This document shows positions 35,222 to 46,469 of a stretch of 64,000 nt of DNA, piece by piece. The stretch spans positions 12,092,001 to 12,156,000 of the forward strand of contig CM060734.1 in assembly GCA_030704615.1 (NCBI GenBank), written 5' to 3'. How positions within the stretch are numbered: position 1 is the first letter of the stretch; each line of letters opens with the position of its first letter. A program made the translations under genes and the position numbers. The DNA comes from Takakia lepidozioides. Lineage: Eukaryota > Streptophyta > Takakiopsida > Takakiales > Takakiaceae. A model generated the notes under the pieces. The model did no database searches and was not told the DNA's origin. It saw only the letters and a list, made by a program, of their open reading frames with translations.

Positions 35222-37793
35222 TAATTGACTGTGTGAGCTTGCCAATCCGAGAGTCTAGTGGAATGATCCTGCCAGATGGCCCTTTTGAAAGAGGCCACAC
35301 CTCTTTTTGTCCCTAGCTCCGAGGCCTCTAAACAAAGGAAGCGTGCTTGAATCAATGTGTGTCAGACCAATGAGACCTATTAAGTTTAGGCATGAGGTTT
35401 GAGTAGAACATTCAAGCCAGAAATTATAGGGGATTGTTAGGTTGGGCAGTTGATAGAAGGAGCAAAAGTAAATAAATCAGGCGGAACCGTGAAGCTGCAC
35501 TGCTATGGTGTGTTGTGTGTTCCTTGGCTGTGGGTCGTGCAGCAACCTTACTTACAACTAGAGATGAGAGAGAGCTCTTGTTCTAACTATGTAGTAACTA
35601 GAGCATAATTGGATTGCCTCAAGAGTCAACTCCCATCATGTGGGCCCCCATAAAGTCCTACACTTTGCCAGGGGGTTTGACAAACTGTTTAATATGACTA
35701 CACAAGTTGGGTCACTCTCTTCTCTGAAATCTCGGGGCTCTGCCCTAATGAGTTTCGCCATCCATGAAAGTTTTGCAACCATGAATAATCAAGATGTCCA
35801 AATATAGTGCAACTTAATGGTGATATTAGTTCAATGGATCCCAGGACCAGTTGGCAATCATATGTCCTCACTTGCAGCCTTATTATTACTACCGGTACTA
35901 CCCCTGCTCCTGAAGTTTACAACACCATCGAGTTATTGGCAGATTTATTGGTGGAGAGCAGATCACAATTAGAGCAATAACATACCATCAATTTGTCTAA
36001 CGGGGGGGCCCATTATATTTGACTAAAGCTCACATGGCTCCACTGTCCAATTCTGCTGCAAATCTTGGCAGTCCAGCTATGCTAAGCTCCAGCCCGGAAC
36101 TTTACCCTGAAGTTAGCAATGAGCAGGCTACAGCTCCTGGCCTGCCCATCAACCAAGATTCCATCTTCCTCATTCCTTCTCTCTTCACAGTCCTTTCTTT
36201 CTTGAAATTGAAGCTCTACTCTCGTGCACCGATGAGGGGTTGCAACAATCTATGCCTCTGCTCTGCAATCTTGTCTCTAATTCCCTTCATTGATAATTGT
36301 CCTGCCAGGCGGCCTCACTGTTCTGCGGCTGCCATTGAGCTCGCGATGTTCAAACTGTCAATGTGAAGGAATCCCTCGAAGAACCTGCTGTAGCCCAATT
36401 ATGAGGGCCATAGTCGCTTCAAATCCAAGTTGAAATCAAATTTGGATCATACGTTATAGACGGGCTGACTTTTGAGAGCGGTATTATCCATCGGGCGTGC
36501 ATTCTAACGTCAGGGGATTCTAATTCAATCTCGCTGGGATCATTACCCAATCGCAGCCTCTGTTACCCTGATCGCCCGCACCTATGCTTATTTCTCCATA
36601 ACCATTTATCTATCAAATTCAAAACGTAGGGCCTCTGTCCCCCTTTTTGATTAAAATATAATAAAAAATGATTAAAGACTCCCTTTAGAAAATGGAATAC
36701 AGAGGCTCCACAGACATTACCCACTGCACATGTGTCTCTGAGATCATTGACGGCATTTTTCTCAACTAAAATCAAACTGCCACCTCCGTGTATTCTTGTC
36801 CTTCAACCTTCCATGGAAGTTGCTATGCCAACCTGCTGTCGATTTTCCTCACACTGGATGAGATCAAATTCGCTGATTTGGATGAACAGAACTAGCATGT
36901 CACGGCCCCCCCAAAGCCGCTCGTTCGACGGCGACGGGAATGGAATCCGAGGACTCGGCCAGTTTGGCTATACTGTAGCTACAGAGGTTTGCTCAGACGG
37001 CGAGCGTACGGCGAAACAGGGTGGGTGCCCGACGCCGAGTGGGGCAGGACGTGGAAGGACGTGACGTCCAAGGGCGCGACGTACGTCGCCGCATGGAGCG
37101 CGCGTCGCGCGCGCCAACGCGTTCCACGCACGCAAACGTGCGGCGCTCGGATGGCAGCCAACTCTGACACGCCTGCTCCGTCGTGCCGCTCGAGCTCTCT
37201 CTCTCTCTTTTGCTCGCAGTCTCGTGCACGCTGCGTGTGTGAAGGGGTAGGGTAAGTCAAGTTAGCAATCCCTGGCACTCATTTGCGGGGTGGGTATGGG
37301 GGGGGGAGGCGGAGCATGAATCTAGGGCAGGCAGTCCAACCTTCGTGGCATTTTCTGCTACGGTCTTTCACAAACTAGGAGTACAGAGGAGTGGAGGGGG
37401 TGCAGCGGCAGCGGACGGTAAGAAGCAGCAGGCCGGCCGGCGTCACAAACGTATAGCTTGGCCACCGTATCCTGTACATCATACACGTACCAGATGCTGC
37501 CAACATATAATCGACGGCAGAAAATAAGGCTGGCGCCAGATATCGCCAGAGATATACGGTTATCAGTATACGGACAGCTAGGTATCGCCAGCCCACCACC
37601 AACTGGTACTGTACGTTATACTCTACCGCCTACGCATCCACCCGCCCACCGTCGTTAGCCGGTCTCCAAGTGGAGTGACCGGGCGGGGCAGGTGGCCGGC
37701 TGGTGATTGGGCCACGTGACGTAAGGCAGGATTTAACTGACGTGGCAGAAGGGGAGCCAATGGGCGATGAGCCGCTGCTTTCCCTCACAAAGT
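35222..37793. other. Spacer without a recognised gene
   Basis: CpG-rich at 36,900-37,260 with alternating GCGCGC tracts. Open frames are short and overlapping. No gene is called. Confidence 0.4.
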
Positions 37794-37807
37794 TTTTGGC
37801 GCCAAAA
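37794..37807. promoter_or_regulatory. E2F-like palindrome
   Basis: TTTTGGCGCCAAAA is a perfect 14-bp palindrome matching the E2F/DP consensus TTTSGCGC on both strands. It lies about 4 kb upstream of the SIAMESE-related gene, too far for a confident link. A similar site (TTTTGGCGCCAA) is inside the TIR element at about 34520. Confidence 0.3.
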
Positions 37808-40800
37808 TGTTATGGATTGCGGCGCTACCGTACCGTATTAGTATTCGTATATTGTGTGGCATCGTATGGAGTACGCGATCGCGCCGCCGCCACTCTTGTC
37901 CCCCTTGTCCCCTTTGTCCCGGCCCTGCACGCTAAAGACGGCGGAAAGATGAGGGGCTGTGTGGGAAGGATGTGGGCCCAAGTAAAGTAAAAACTAACTA
38001 TTTGGGTTTCACCCGACTCTGTGGCGAAACTTGGGTACATTAATTAGGCAGCACCTCTGCATTGAGTAACTTGTAGTACCTCAGTATTTTTTGTGTACCG
38101 CATATTTGTGTATTTATGTTTCGGTAATATTGTTCATTTCTACAAGTTTGCCATGTGACCAATGGTAAAATATTTTTCATTTACTTGTGTGCACTTGGAT
38201 GGGTCCCCAAAGAGTCTTGAGATTAATAAGGTACAGTGAGCCTTTCTGTGTTGGTTGTCACTTGTCACCCATTCCACTGTGCCCATCACATCTACATACT
38301 CATGTACACAAAGGGCGCACGGCGGCATGATGTGTAGCTAATACCACATATTACAAAGTTTTTCCTGGACATGGAGTGGAGCTATACAAAATACTGCTCC
38401 ATAGCTGCAAGCCGTTGAAAGGCTAAGAAAATTACAAAGAGGCTAAAGGTGCACTATTGAGTTCAGTGTGTAAGTTGCTGCCCTCCTACCCCCCATCTCC
38501 GAAACTCAAGTTTTAATCATTTGCAAACTTTGGTTGCTTCCAAGTTCTGGCACAGCCCCAATGGCAAAAAAAGAAAACATATAATTCCTGACTCATGGGT
38601 TATTTCCATGTAGAAGCAACATGAGGAGGGTCATTTATCCACAACGGTATGGACAGTGCCAACAAAAAGTAAGCCTGCAAGTGTAGTACGTGCTTCTATA
38701 TTCATCGTGTCCAAGCAATGATGCTGCCACACCGCATTGTTTACACCCAACATACCACGCAACATTCTGACTTTGGACCAGCCTCACTCCCGCACACTCA
38801 CTGTCCATTGCACGTCACACACAACTGCAAAATTAAAGGCTTGCCTCGAGTAGTAAATATTTGATGCCCAAATTTGTACATAGAAGCTTACTCCAGCAAT
38901 CATGTATTCACGTGGGTTTTGGATATCCAAGCTCTCAGTCCTACTCCCACATACCCTCCTCTCTCTCTCTCTCTTCATCACAGGGCCCAAGGTTGATCCA
39001 TGGATTTCATGCCCGCTTTCCTACTCAAGCTCCTCACAAAACAGCGGATATGCTGCCCACATCTCACGCACTGTCGGTGTAAAGCGCCCTCCCTCTGCAC
39101 TGTACTCGCTGCTCTGCCTGCGCTAACCACCCTGCCCCCACCCCGACTGCGACCCCCCTTCCCACCCTTCCCTGTGAAGATGCTCATCGCGCTACAAACT
39201 CATCCGAAAATATCAGAAAATCAAAGATACTTCGCGTCAATGCCTCACAGAGCCTAGAACCTTTTCACCCGCCGTCACTTTTCACTACCTTAAAACAAAC
39301 TTTACTTACTCTTACCTTCACTGTACCCTTTCTTTTACGTGGGACTGCGTCTCTTTACGACGCGGCCGTCCCCCGGGCGCCCCGGCCCGGCTCCGCCTGC
39401 CCGTTTTCCAGACCCTGCGCCCGGATGCCGCCGGTCACCGGCAACCGGTACTTGCACCACAAATAGCGGGAACCCCCCCCCCCCCCTTTTGTCCTTTTCG
39501 CCCACTCCACGCCGGTCAGTCTGACCGGCATTCCGGGTCGCTGCCCCCATACACCAGATTCACGGACCCGTGGACTCAATGGGTCCGACCGCTGCTTCGG
39601 AGAGCGCCCCATCGGCAAATGAGGTGCCACCCTCTCCCACCTTCTTTCTACTCCATCCCACTAATTAATTTCATACCCCTTCGGAAAACATCCATGGTAG
39701 AATTAAGAATGGAGTACTCACACGTGGCGTGAGTCCATGATCCAGGTATCGAATGACGTCCCAGCACAAATTGGGGTAAGAGAGAGCCGTAAAGAGGGGT
39801 GAGGCCCAAGCCGGCGCGGGTCAGCCAATGGGCTGTGCAGCGTCCTCGTTCACGCGTGTGGAGCCATGCGCCCATAGCCATCCGTACGTGCATTCATGCC
39901 ATGCCATCAATGCCCGCTGCCCGGCACTAACCATCCATCCCCCACCCCGCCTTCTTTGCATCTTCCTTCCCAACCCGCAGATGAACGTCGCCCAGTAATT
40001 GTCATTCATCCTGTTAGACGAATGATCTCCTCGGATGAGCCCGTACTGGGCATCCATGGATGCCCATAAGCCGGGCAGGCCGCTGGCCGGCGGCGCCGGC
40101 CGAACAAGCAGGTCGTCGCCCCGGGACCGGCCCCCGTGCTCGGGACTCGAGCCCGGGCTAGCCACGGCCGGGCTTTGGTCCGCCACCGGGGGTGGCCCGT
40201 GAATAATTGAGGTCCGCCTTCTCTCTCGCTCTTACTTAGTTATTTGCTTCACAAAGCCAAGCCTGCCTTATCTCATCAATTAACTTATAGCCAGGGTAAT
40301 TTGTCTCTGAGATCCCAAGACCGTGCATGCGAGAGTAAATAGGGTGAGCGTCAAAAAAAGCGTGTGTCTGAGGATTGGAGCGCAGGACCAGGTGAATACA
40401 TAAAGCGGGTTGGCGTCACGGGTGACGTGACGGGGAGCGCCGGCATGTCGCAGACGACGGCCGTGCTCGACAGCGGGCCCGTCCCGGACGGACGGGCCGT
40501 TCTTGGACGCCGGGATGCACGTCGGGAAAAGGCGTCGGTTTCGGGGACGTCCCGGGAGGAGTGGACGTGAAGGTGGTGCGGCAGGCGGACGTCAGGTACC
40601 GGGAAAAAGCGACGACGGCCGTGGAGCGGCGGCGCAGGGGTGGGCAACAGTTGGTGAGGGATCGGGCAGGGCGGGCAGGCGGGCAAGAGGCTTGTACGAG
40701 ACGCTTCTACAGACGAGGGAGGTCGTCTCTCTCTCTCTTCAGAATCGCAGCGCGCAGTTGAGTTATTTGCAGAGTGTTTGCGGGGGTTATTTGTAGCAAA

Positions 40801-40895
40801 CTCATTTGCCGGTTCCTGTTCTCAGTAGACTGTAACGCAGTCGTAGTCTAGACTCGGTCTCGGCCCAGTGTCGCGGTGTGCTAGAGTAGTGGGGG
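37808..40895. other. GC-rich upstream region
   Basis: CpG-rich from about 39.33 to 41.3 kb, with a C-run at 39473-39486. It may be the upstream region or CpG-rich promoter zone of the gene at 41.77 kb. No coding sequence is called. Confidence 0.4.
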
Positions 40896-40903
40896 TATAT
40901 AAT
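40896..40903 (+). promoter_or_regulatory. Candidate TATA box of the SMR gene
   Basis: TATATAAT sits in GC-rich surroundings about 870 bp before the ATG at 41770. It is followed by a CT-rich leader, including CTCTCTCTCTCTC at about 41058-41072, as often seen near plant transcription starts. A start near 40930 would give a long 5'UTR. This is inferred from sequence only. Confidence 0.4.
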
Positions 40904-41769
40904 ACTAGCTTGTCTCGCCCTCGCCTCTTTTGTTGTAACCTGTCTAGCCCCAACTTCGTCCGGTCGCTGTAGAGGTCTGTCGTATTCGGGGTCTGGAGTT
41001 GTAGTCGGTTGCTTGCTGTAGGCTTCCTGCCTGTTCGTCCTCAAACGTTGAGCGTTGTCTCTCTCTCTCTCCACCTCCGTTCGAAAGCTTTGTGTCCTCC
41101 CCTGGACAACCTGTGTGGTGCTGTCGTCCGACGTCTTTTGCTGTCCTCGTCATTCCCGACGCGCCTGTGTGCATTGGCCGAAGCAGGTGGAGAGAAAAGG
41201 TTTTCTGTAGTAAGGGGTGAAAGCGTCCTTTCTCCCTCGGTGCAAGCCTCTAGTGTCCCTGGCTTCTGAATCGGGTTCATCACAGTCGGTTGGCGCGAGC
41301 CCACGTACTTCTGGAGGTTTGTTTGCTGAATAACTTGCCAGCGGAGCGTCTGTTGTGTGATGAGAACTGCAGTGCTCGCTTGAGACTACTTCAGAGTTGT
41401 CTTCTCTATTACTAGTAGTTGCCATGAGCTTCACTCCGACTGATTGGAGATTGTATTGTGCACCCAAGGGCGCCAAGGAAGATGAATGCTGAGTGACTCA
41501 TTGTGTTGGTTGACTTGCCCTTCGAAGGAAGGAAAGCGCTAGAGGTGGACTCGTCGCCTAACGGCCCTCCTTAGAGGCTGGAAATCAGCTGGCTCGGTGC
41601 TAGTGATGGTTGTTTGAACATTAGTTCTCAATTGAGTTCCTTGGGGTGCGAGGTGTAAGGCTGTTCCAGAGCGATACTGCAGCTGGCACTCTATCGAAAA
41701 CCTTGCCTTGGGCATTAAGACTCCAAAAGGTTCTCTGTGTGTGGGAGGATTAGACTTCCCGTTCGAGCA

Positions 41770-42201
41770 ATGGCGCCTACCACTGCAGGCTGTTGCTCAA
41801 TGATGCACAGCCGGACCCAAGAGCATATTGAGTCCGGATCAGGAAGACGGAGATTGTCGATGGACAGTTGGGTATGCCTCCCGTTGCTCAGGCCCATTCG
41901 CACAGGGCATGCAGTGTCACTGCAATCTTCTACCTCGGCTGCGTGCTCTCGGCTAGAGGAGTGTACCAACATTTCGCTAGACACCACTTGTAACGGGGAT
42001 GAAGAGGGGAAGCCACGGGAGTCTGGCTGTGAAACACCAAAGTCGAAAGAGCACAGAATACCAGAAGTAAACTTCTGCCCCCCTGCTCCCAGGAAGCCCC
42101 GAGTAATGGCCAGGAGGCGAAGGGTGCAACCTACCAATTTTTTCAACCCTCCAGATTTTGAGGCATTTCTCTCCCACCACAAGTTACAAGTGAAGAGTTA
42201 A
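41770..42201 (+). CDS. SMR: SIAMESE-related cyclin-dependent kinase inhibitor
   Basis: A plant-specific inhibitor of cyclin/CDK complexes, expected to act in the nucleus to stop mitosis and favour endoreplication or differentiation. The product is 143 aa from the ATG at 41770, chosen over the in-frame ATG at 41737 because its context GCAATGGCG is much better. The N-terminal 80 residues are Ser/Thr/Cys-rich and unconserved. The family signature is in the C-terminal half: GCETPKSKEHRIP (86-98, an SP/TP-type regulatory segment), CPPAPRKPR (103-111, the core SIM/SMR motif), a basic RRRR patch (115-118, possible nuclear targeting) and FFNPPDFEAFL (124-134, the C-terminal motif). Family members are usually about 80-150 aa and single-exon, as here. 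It stands alone between spacers. The family call is strong; the individual member cannot be named. Confidence 0.85.
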   Translation: MAPTTAGCCSMMHSRTQEHIESGSGRRRLSMDSWVCLPLLRPIRTGHAVSLQSSTSAACSRLEECTNISLDTTCNGDEEGKPRESGCETPKSKEHRIPEVNFCPPAPRKPRVMARRRRVQPTNFFNPPDFEAFLSHHKLQVKS

Positions 42202-45200
42202 GTCACTCTTCTCCTGTAGGGGAAAGAGATGCTTTGTACATTCACTCTACAACTTTCCACTCTTCTCTGTGTGTGAAGGGGGTGGGAGAGCCCACCAATT
42301 GGGCAACTGACTATGAAGGTCCAGGTCCAGTTCTGATGGGTTCAACTGCAACGCGCTCTTCTTGTGGATACACTTGCACTCACCCAGGATTTGTAGTGGC
42401 AACTGGAGAGAGAACTTTTTACGGTCCTTGCGGCACTGCGCAGCAGCTGAAGAACACTGAGTTTGTACCTCAGTGTGTGTCACATTAGCCTTGGTAGTCC
42501 AGCTTGTAAATGGTCCGTGCAAAGCTTATGCACTTCGTAGAAACAAGGGTTGTGGGTGCGAATGCAGAAGTTAGGGGAAGCGGGTTGGGACCCGCATGGA
42601 CTCGCTTCCTTGGGGGTGCACGAGACCGCCTTGGGAAGAAAATTTTGTCAGTCGCAGGATGGTTGCCGTGTACCATTGTGGTTCAATTCACTGTTTCTTT
42701 GTACCCGGTGGAGAACAGTAGTGAACAGTGAGTGGTCGTATCCAATGAGACTCTCTGAAGAGAACTGATATAGCATAGTTTTGTAGGAAAGGTTTTGGGT
42801 AAAGCCCTTGTGCCGGTCAAAATGTTTGTTATGGGTGGATTTGGTGGGCTCAGACTGGTCATCCAGAAGACACTGCCACCCTTCTGAGGCTATGGCATTG
42901 GGCCCCCAGTGCCACAAAGCCCAGGATTCTGTATTTCTAACAGGTTCAAAATAACCGTCGTTAGCTTTTTTCTTCCTTTGCGACATTCTCTCACCGGCTG
43001 GCTACTTATGGTGCTCTTCTCGCTTTGTTCCCAGTGTATCCCTTCAGTATATATGCTTGTGTTCTGGGACTACGTAGCTGGGCTTCATGACCGGTGTGCC
43101 ATAGGTGTAGTAGCACTGTGTAAAGGCGGGAAGGTTTTTCTCCCCTAGCGAACCTAATTCTTATTATTTGAAGTAAACGTTCTCAACTGTTTAGTGTAAG
43201 AATCTGTGTTTGTGTCATCGCAACCGGCCAGTAGAGTAAAAGCTCTCCTCGAAGCGACTTGTGCTACCACTGGCATGCACGTCAGGACTTATTCCAGTAG
43301 TAGTGGAAATCGAATGAGAACAAGGATGTCCTGGGGGTGTGATGTGTTTCTATTACTGGTGGTTCGCATCTGGTGGTCGACTGAAATGTGACTAAAGGGT
43401 ATCTGGACTTAGAAGCTACAAAGGCAGCTGTAGTTTGATAGGGTCCCTAACCGGGGAAAGACTGCTATACTTCGCAGCCCATCAAATGTGATGAACTGGC
43501 CTATGGACTTACTGAAGCCTTACTCACTCATGCACGAATGCAACTCCACAGTACTCGAAGGCTTCTTATCTAGAGGTTTAGTCTTTGTATCCTTCACTAT
43601 TCTCTATGCTTGCTGTTGTCCTGAAGCAGGTTCCAACCACATGCCAGTGATTATGAGGAGGTGGGAGAGGAGGTGGGAGAGTCCCTAATCCCCAGTCCAT
43701 GTTTTGGAAAGAGTAACGGGGTAGCAAAACACCACAGAGATTACTACACACATAGATACTGGACCTTGGTAGACAGTCCCTACAGGTGGATTTGTGGACG
43801 CTAAATGCAAGTCTGTAGTTGAGCTGTACGTAGAAACTGCAGCTGCTGTCTTGTAGTTTCCTCTCCCTTGCTCCTGTTGACTGTTTCCTCGTGACCAAAT
43901 GCTTTAGTTCCAGCCGGCTACCCAAATGGTTTTCACCCACTCAGGCAAAACTTCGAGCAGCGGCAGAACTGCTCACCCACTCATGACTGTACTTTCCAAC
44001 CACCACCTTTTACACTTGGTGAAGTGGGGAGGCATTGGCAAGTCACGAACTCTGGGAAGTACATAGGTCTGTAGTGGAAGGTTTCCAAGTTATTTCCAAG
44101 GCTCTGGATACATTCATGGGAATGCCAGACAAGGTGATGTGCTCAAGGCAGGGTTCAAATCTGAGGGATTCATGGAAGGTGGCTAGTGAGGAGCTTGTAT
44201 TTATGCAATCATGTTTATTCTCCTGACCTCACACAAGCCTTTCTTTGCTGCTGTTTTGTGGAACATATTGCTCACTTCTGTAGTGTCAAAATAGTGGGCA
44301 TTGTTTGCTGGGCATTTGCATAAGATGTTCAGCACTGAGAAAGAAACTGATGAATAGTAACCTGCACATCATGAATTCTTTTTCCAGTAGCGAAATTTCC
44401 CTTGGGGAGGCGTGGAATGCCAAGCAGTCTATCCAGATTCAAAACAACCTGTCTATCATGGTCACATGAGGGCGGTAGTGCTGTGACGAAGAGCGTTCTC
44501 AGATGCGTATTGCACAAGAGAGTCTGGTGTGAGGGATGGTAATGATGGTCTGTGGAGTAGTGAGAGGGATAGTGGGTAATAATAGGTCATGAGCGATGCC
44601 CAAAACTCCCGTTACCATACAATAGACGTGATTTATGTATTGTTGACAATCGTGAGAAAGACTTCAATCTGCGTGTTTGAACAGGAGTCCACCTGATTCT
44701 TTTGAGCATCTTTTTGTGGGATTGTTCACACCTTTTGCACCACTTCCAGCTGAATTGATGAGTGGAGCAGCAGTTTAACACCCAGGCATGGGCCCCAGCG
44801 TCGGACCCAGTCAAGGGGCGTATGGGCACAGAGTATGCAATCGAACACGCCACTGTTTGAAGGTGTAATTTCATACTGTTAGTAGTTACAGGGCTTGGTG
44901 CCAGCTAAGGAATTGTTGCAAGCCCTTCACAAAGACTTGGGACTCGAGTTAACTTCAGAGTTCCAAATCGTAACAGTCATGATCAAAGATAAAGAGAATG
45001 AATGAGGCTCTTTTTAGTAAGCAGATTGAGCAAAGGTGGTCCTGTAGCAGCTCTACGTGAAATAGCTTCAGAGTCTACCTACTCTGCCTCATGTTTGTTC
45101 TTTCTAGAAATTTTGGAATGCATGTGTGAGAAAATGTCAGTGGGGTGATTCTCTATACAAACCCCAGTAATCCATAACAATTCCTTGTTAGGTCATCCTG

Positions 45201-46020
45201 CAATTCACCTCTCGAGTACAACTCAAGAACACAATGCAAACTCCGGATGGCCCAAATAGGAATCCTGTAGAATGTAGCTGTCTATGTCAGCGACAAAATG
45301 GCGACGAAATAACTTGTTCGGTCAGCATGTTACCGAGTTCAAGTGGGCGGGGAATTTCTGTGACAATTATCAAAACCCATCCAAACATGGCGTGCAACAA
45401 AAAACCCAGAGTACCAGGAAACTTGGTGAGTTGAATCATGGTACCGGCCATGAGTATGAGTAAGAGTTACTTCCGCTTGCGGAGGAGCAACAACTTGTCG
45501 ATTGACACAGAAGAACCAACCCGATTTGATGGTCGCAGAAACTGTTCAGTCTGATTGCCCAACTTGGGCAATTAAGGTCCTGGCTGTCTCCCTCAAACAG
45601 TTTTCCTCCAAGAAAGGACAAGACAAGTGATTATGGCCCTCTGTCTTGCGGCCATAGAGCTGTCGTCTCCACTCCAAATTGCTGAGTATCGATCGGAAGA
45701 ACACAAGGAAGGAGCGACTCACCCACACTGCTCCGGACACAGCCGTGCATCTTCTCCCGCTTGGATGAACATGATGGAGAAAGTGGATGAACGCAGAATG
45801 ACACATCCGTGCAAACCCATCTGCCCGTGCAATGAGTGCCATGATGGCCATACTAAAGACACCCATCAAGTCCATACCAAATACGCATATACCTTCGTAC
45901 AGTATACGCAAGCCGCCGTATTTGACGTTGCCATGATGGCCATCATGGCATGTCCCATGCCCACCGCCCATGCTTACTATTCCGGCGCTCCCCCGCCCCC
46001 GCCGCCGGGCCAACCTTCGC
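42202..46020. other. SMR downstream region and spacer
   Basis: The 3'UTR of the upstream gene should start here; no clear polyadenylation point was chosen. No other gene, RNA or transposon end was recognised. Confidence 0.4.
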
Positions 46021-46165
46021 TATCGCCATTTTGGCAATTGCCTGTCGCCTAATTGCATTCAATGTTGCCAATCTGGCAATAAGTATCGCCATTTTGGCAA
46101 TTTCCTGTCGCCTAATTGCATGCAATATTGCCAATCTGGCAATAAGTATCGCCAATCTGGCACTA
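46021..46165. repeat. 63-bp tandem repeat
   Basis: TATCGCCATTTTGGCAATT recurs at 46021 and 46084, with a partial third copy at about 46147. Each unit has two TTGGCAA/TTGCCAA-type dyads. The small ORFs that cross it are repeat-derived. Confidence 0.85.
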
Positions 46166-46438
46166 TATTACCATTTTACTTACTCACATGGCACATAAAA
46201 GCCTCAGTGAATATGGGTCGAGTAATAGCCGTCGGCTTCATGAGTATAGCCATAATAAGTCCACCAAATTATGGGTATAGCCAAAAACTACACCCTAACT
46301 GTAGCCACTTTGCTCCACATAATGTCATCAGATCCATAGCCAGGGAGTTTAGCCATTTAGTCACATTTAGCCATGGTCGGGGTCATAGACAGAATTGTTT
46401 TTTAATCGATGATCAATACTTTTATCCGTTAGGAGGCC

Positions 46439-46463
46439 GTCGTCGTCGACGACGACGACGGGG
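46439..46463. repeat. (GTC)n/(GAC)n self-complementary microsatellite
   Basis: GTC triplets switch to GAC triplets at a central TCGA, so the tract can fold on itself as a near-perfect hairpin. Confidence 0.7.
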
Positions 46464-46469
46464 TACAGT

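Noticed and set aside
36993-37278. GC-rich overlapping ORFs
   Set aside because: Open in several frames on both strands, as expected in CpG-rich DNA without stops.
41715-42182. 155-codon minus-strand ORF
   Set aside because: Antisense shadow of the SIAMESE-related coding sequence.
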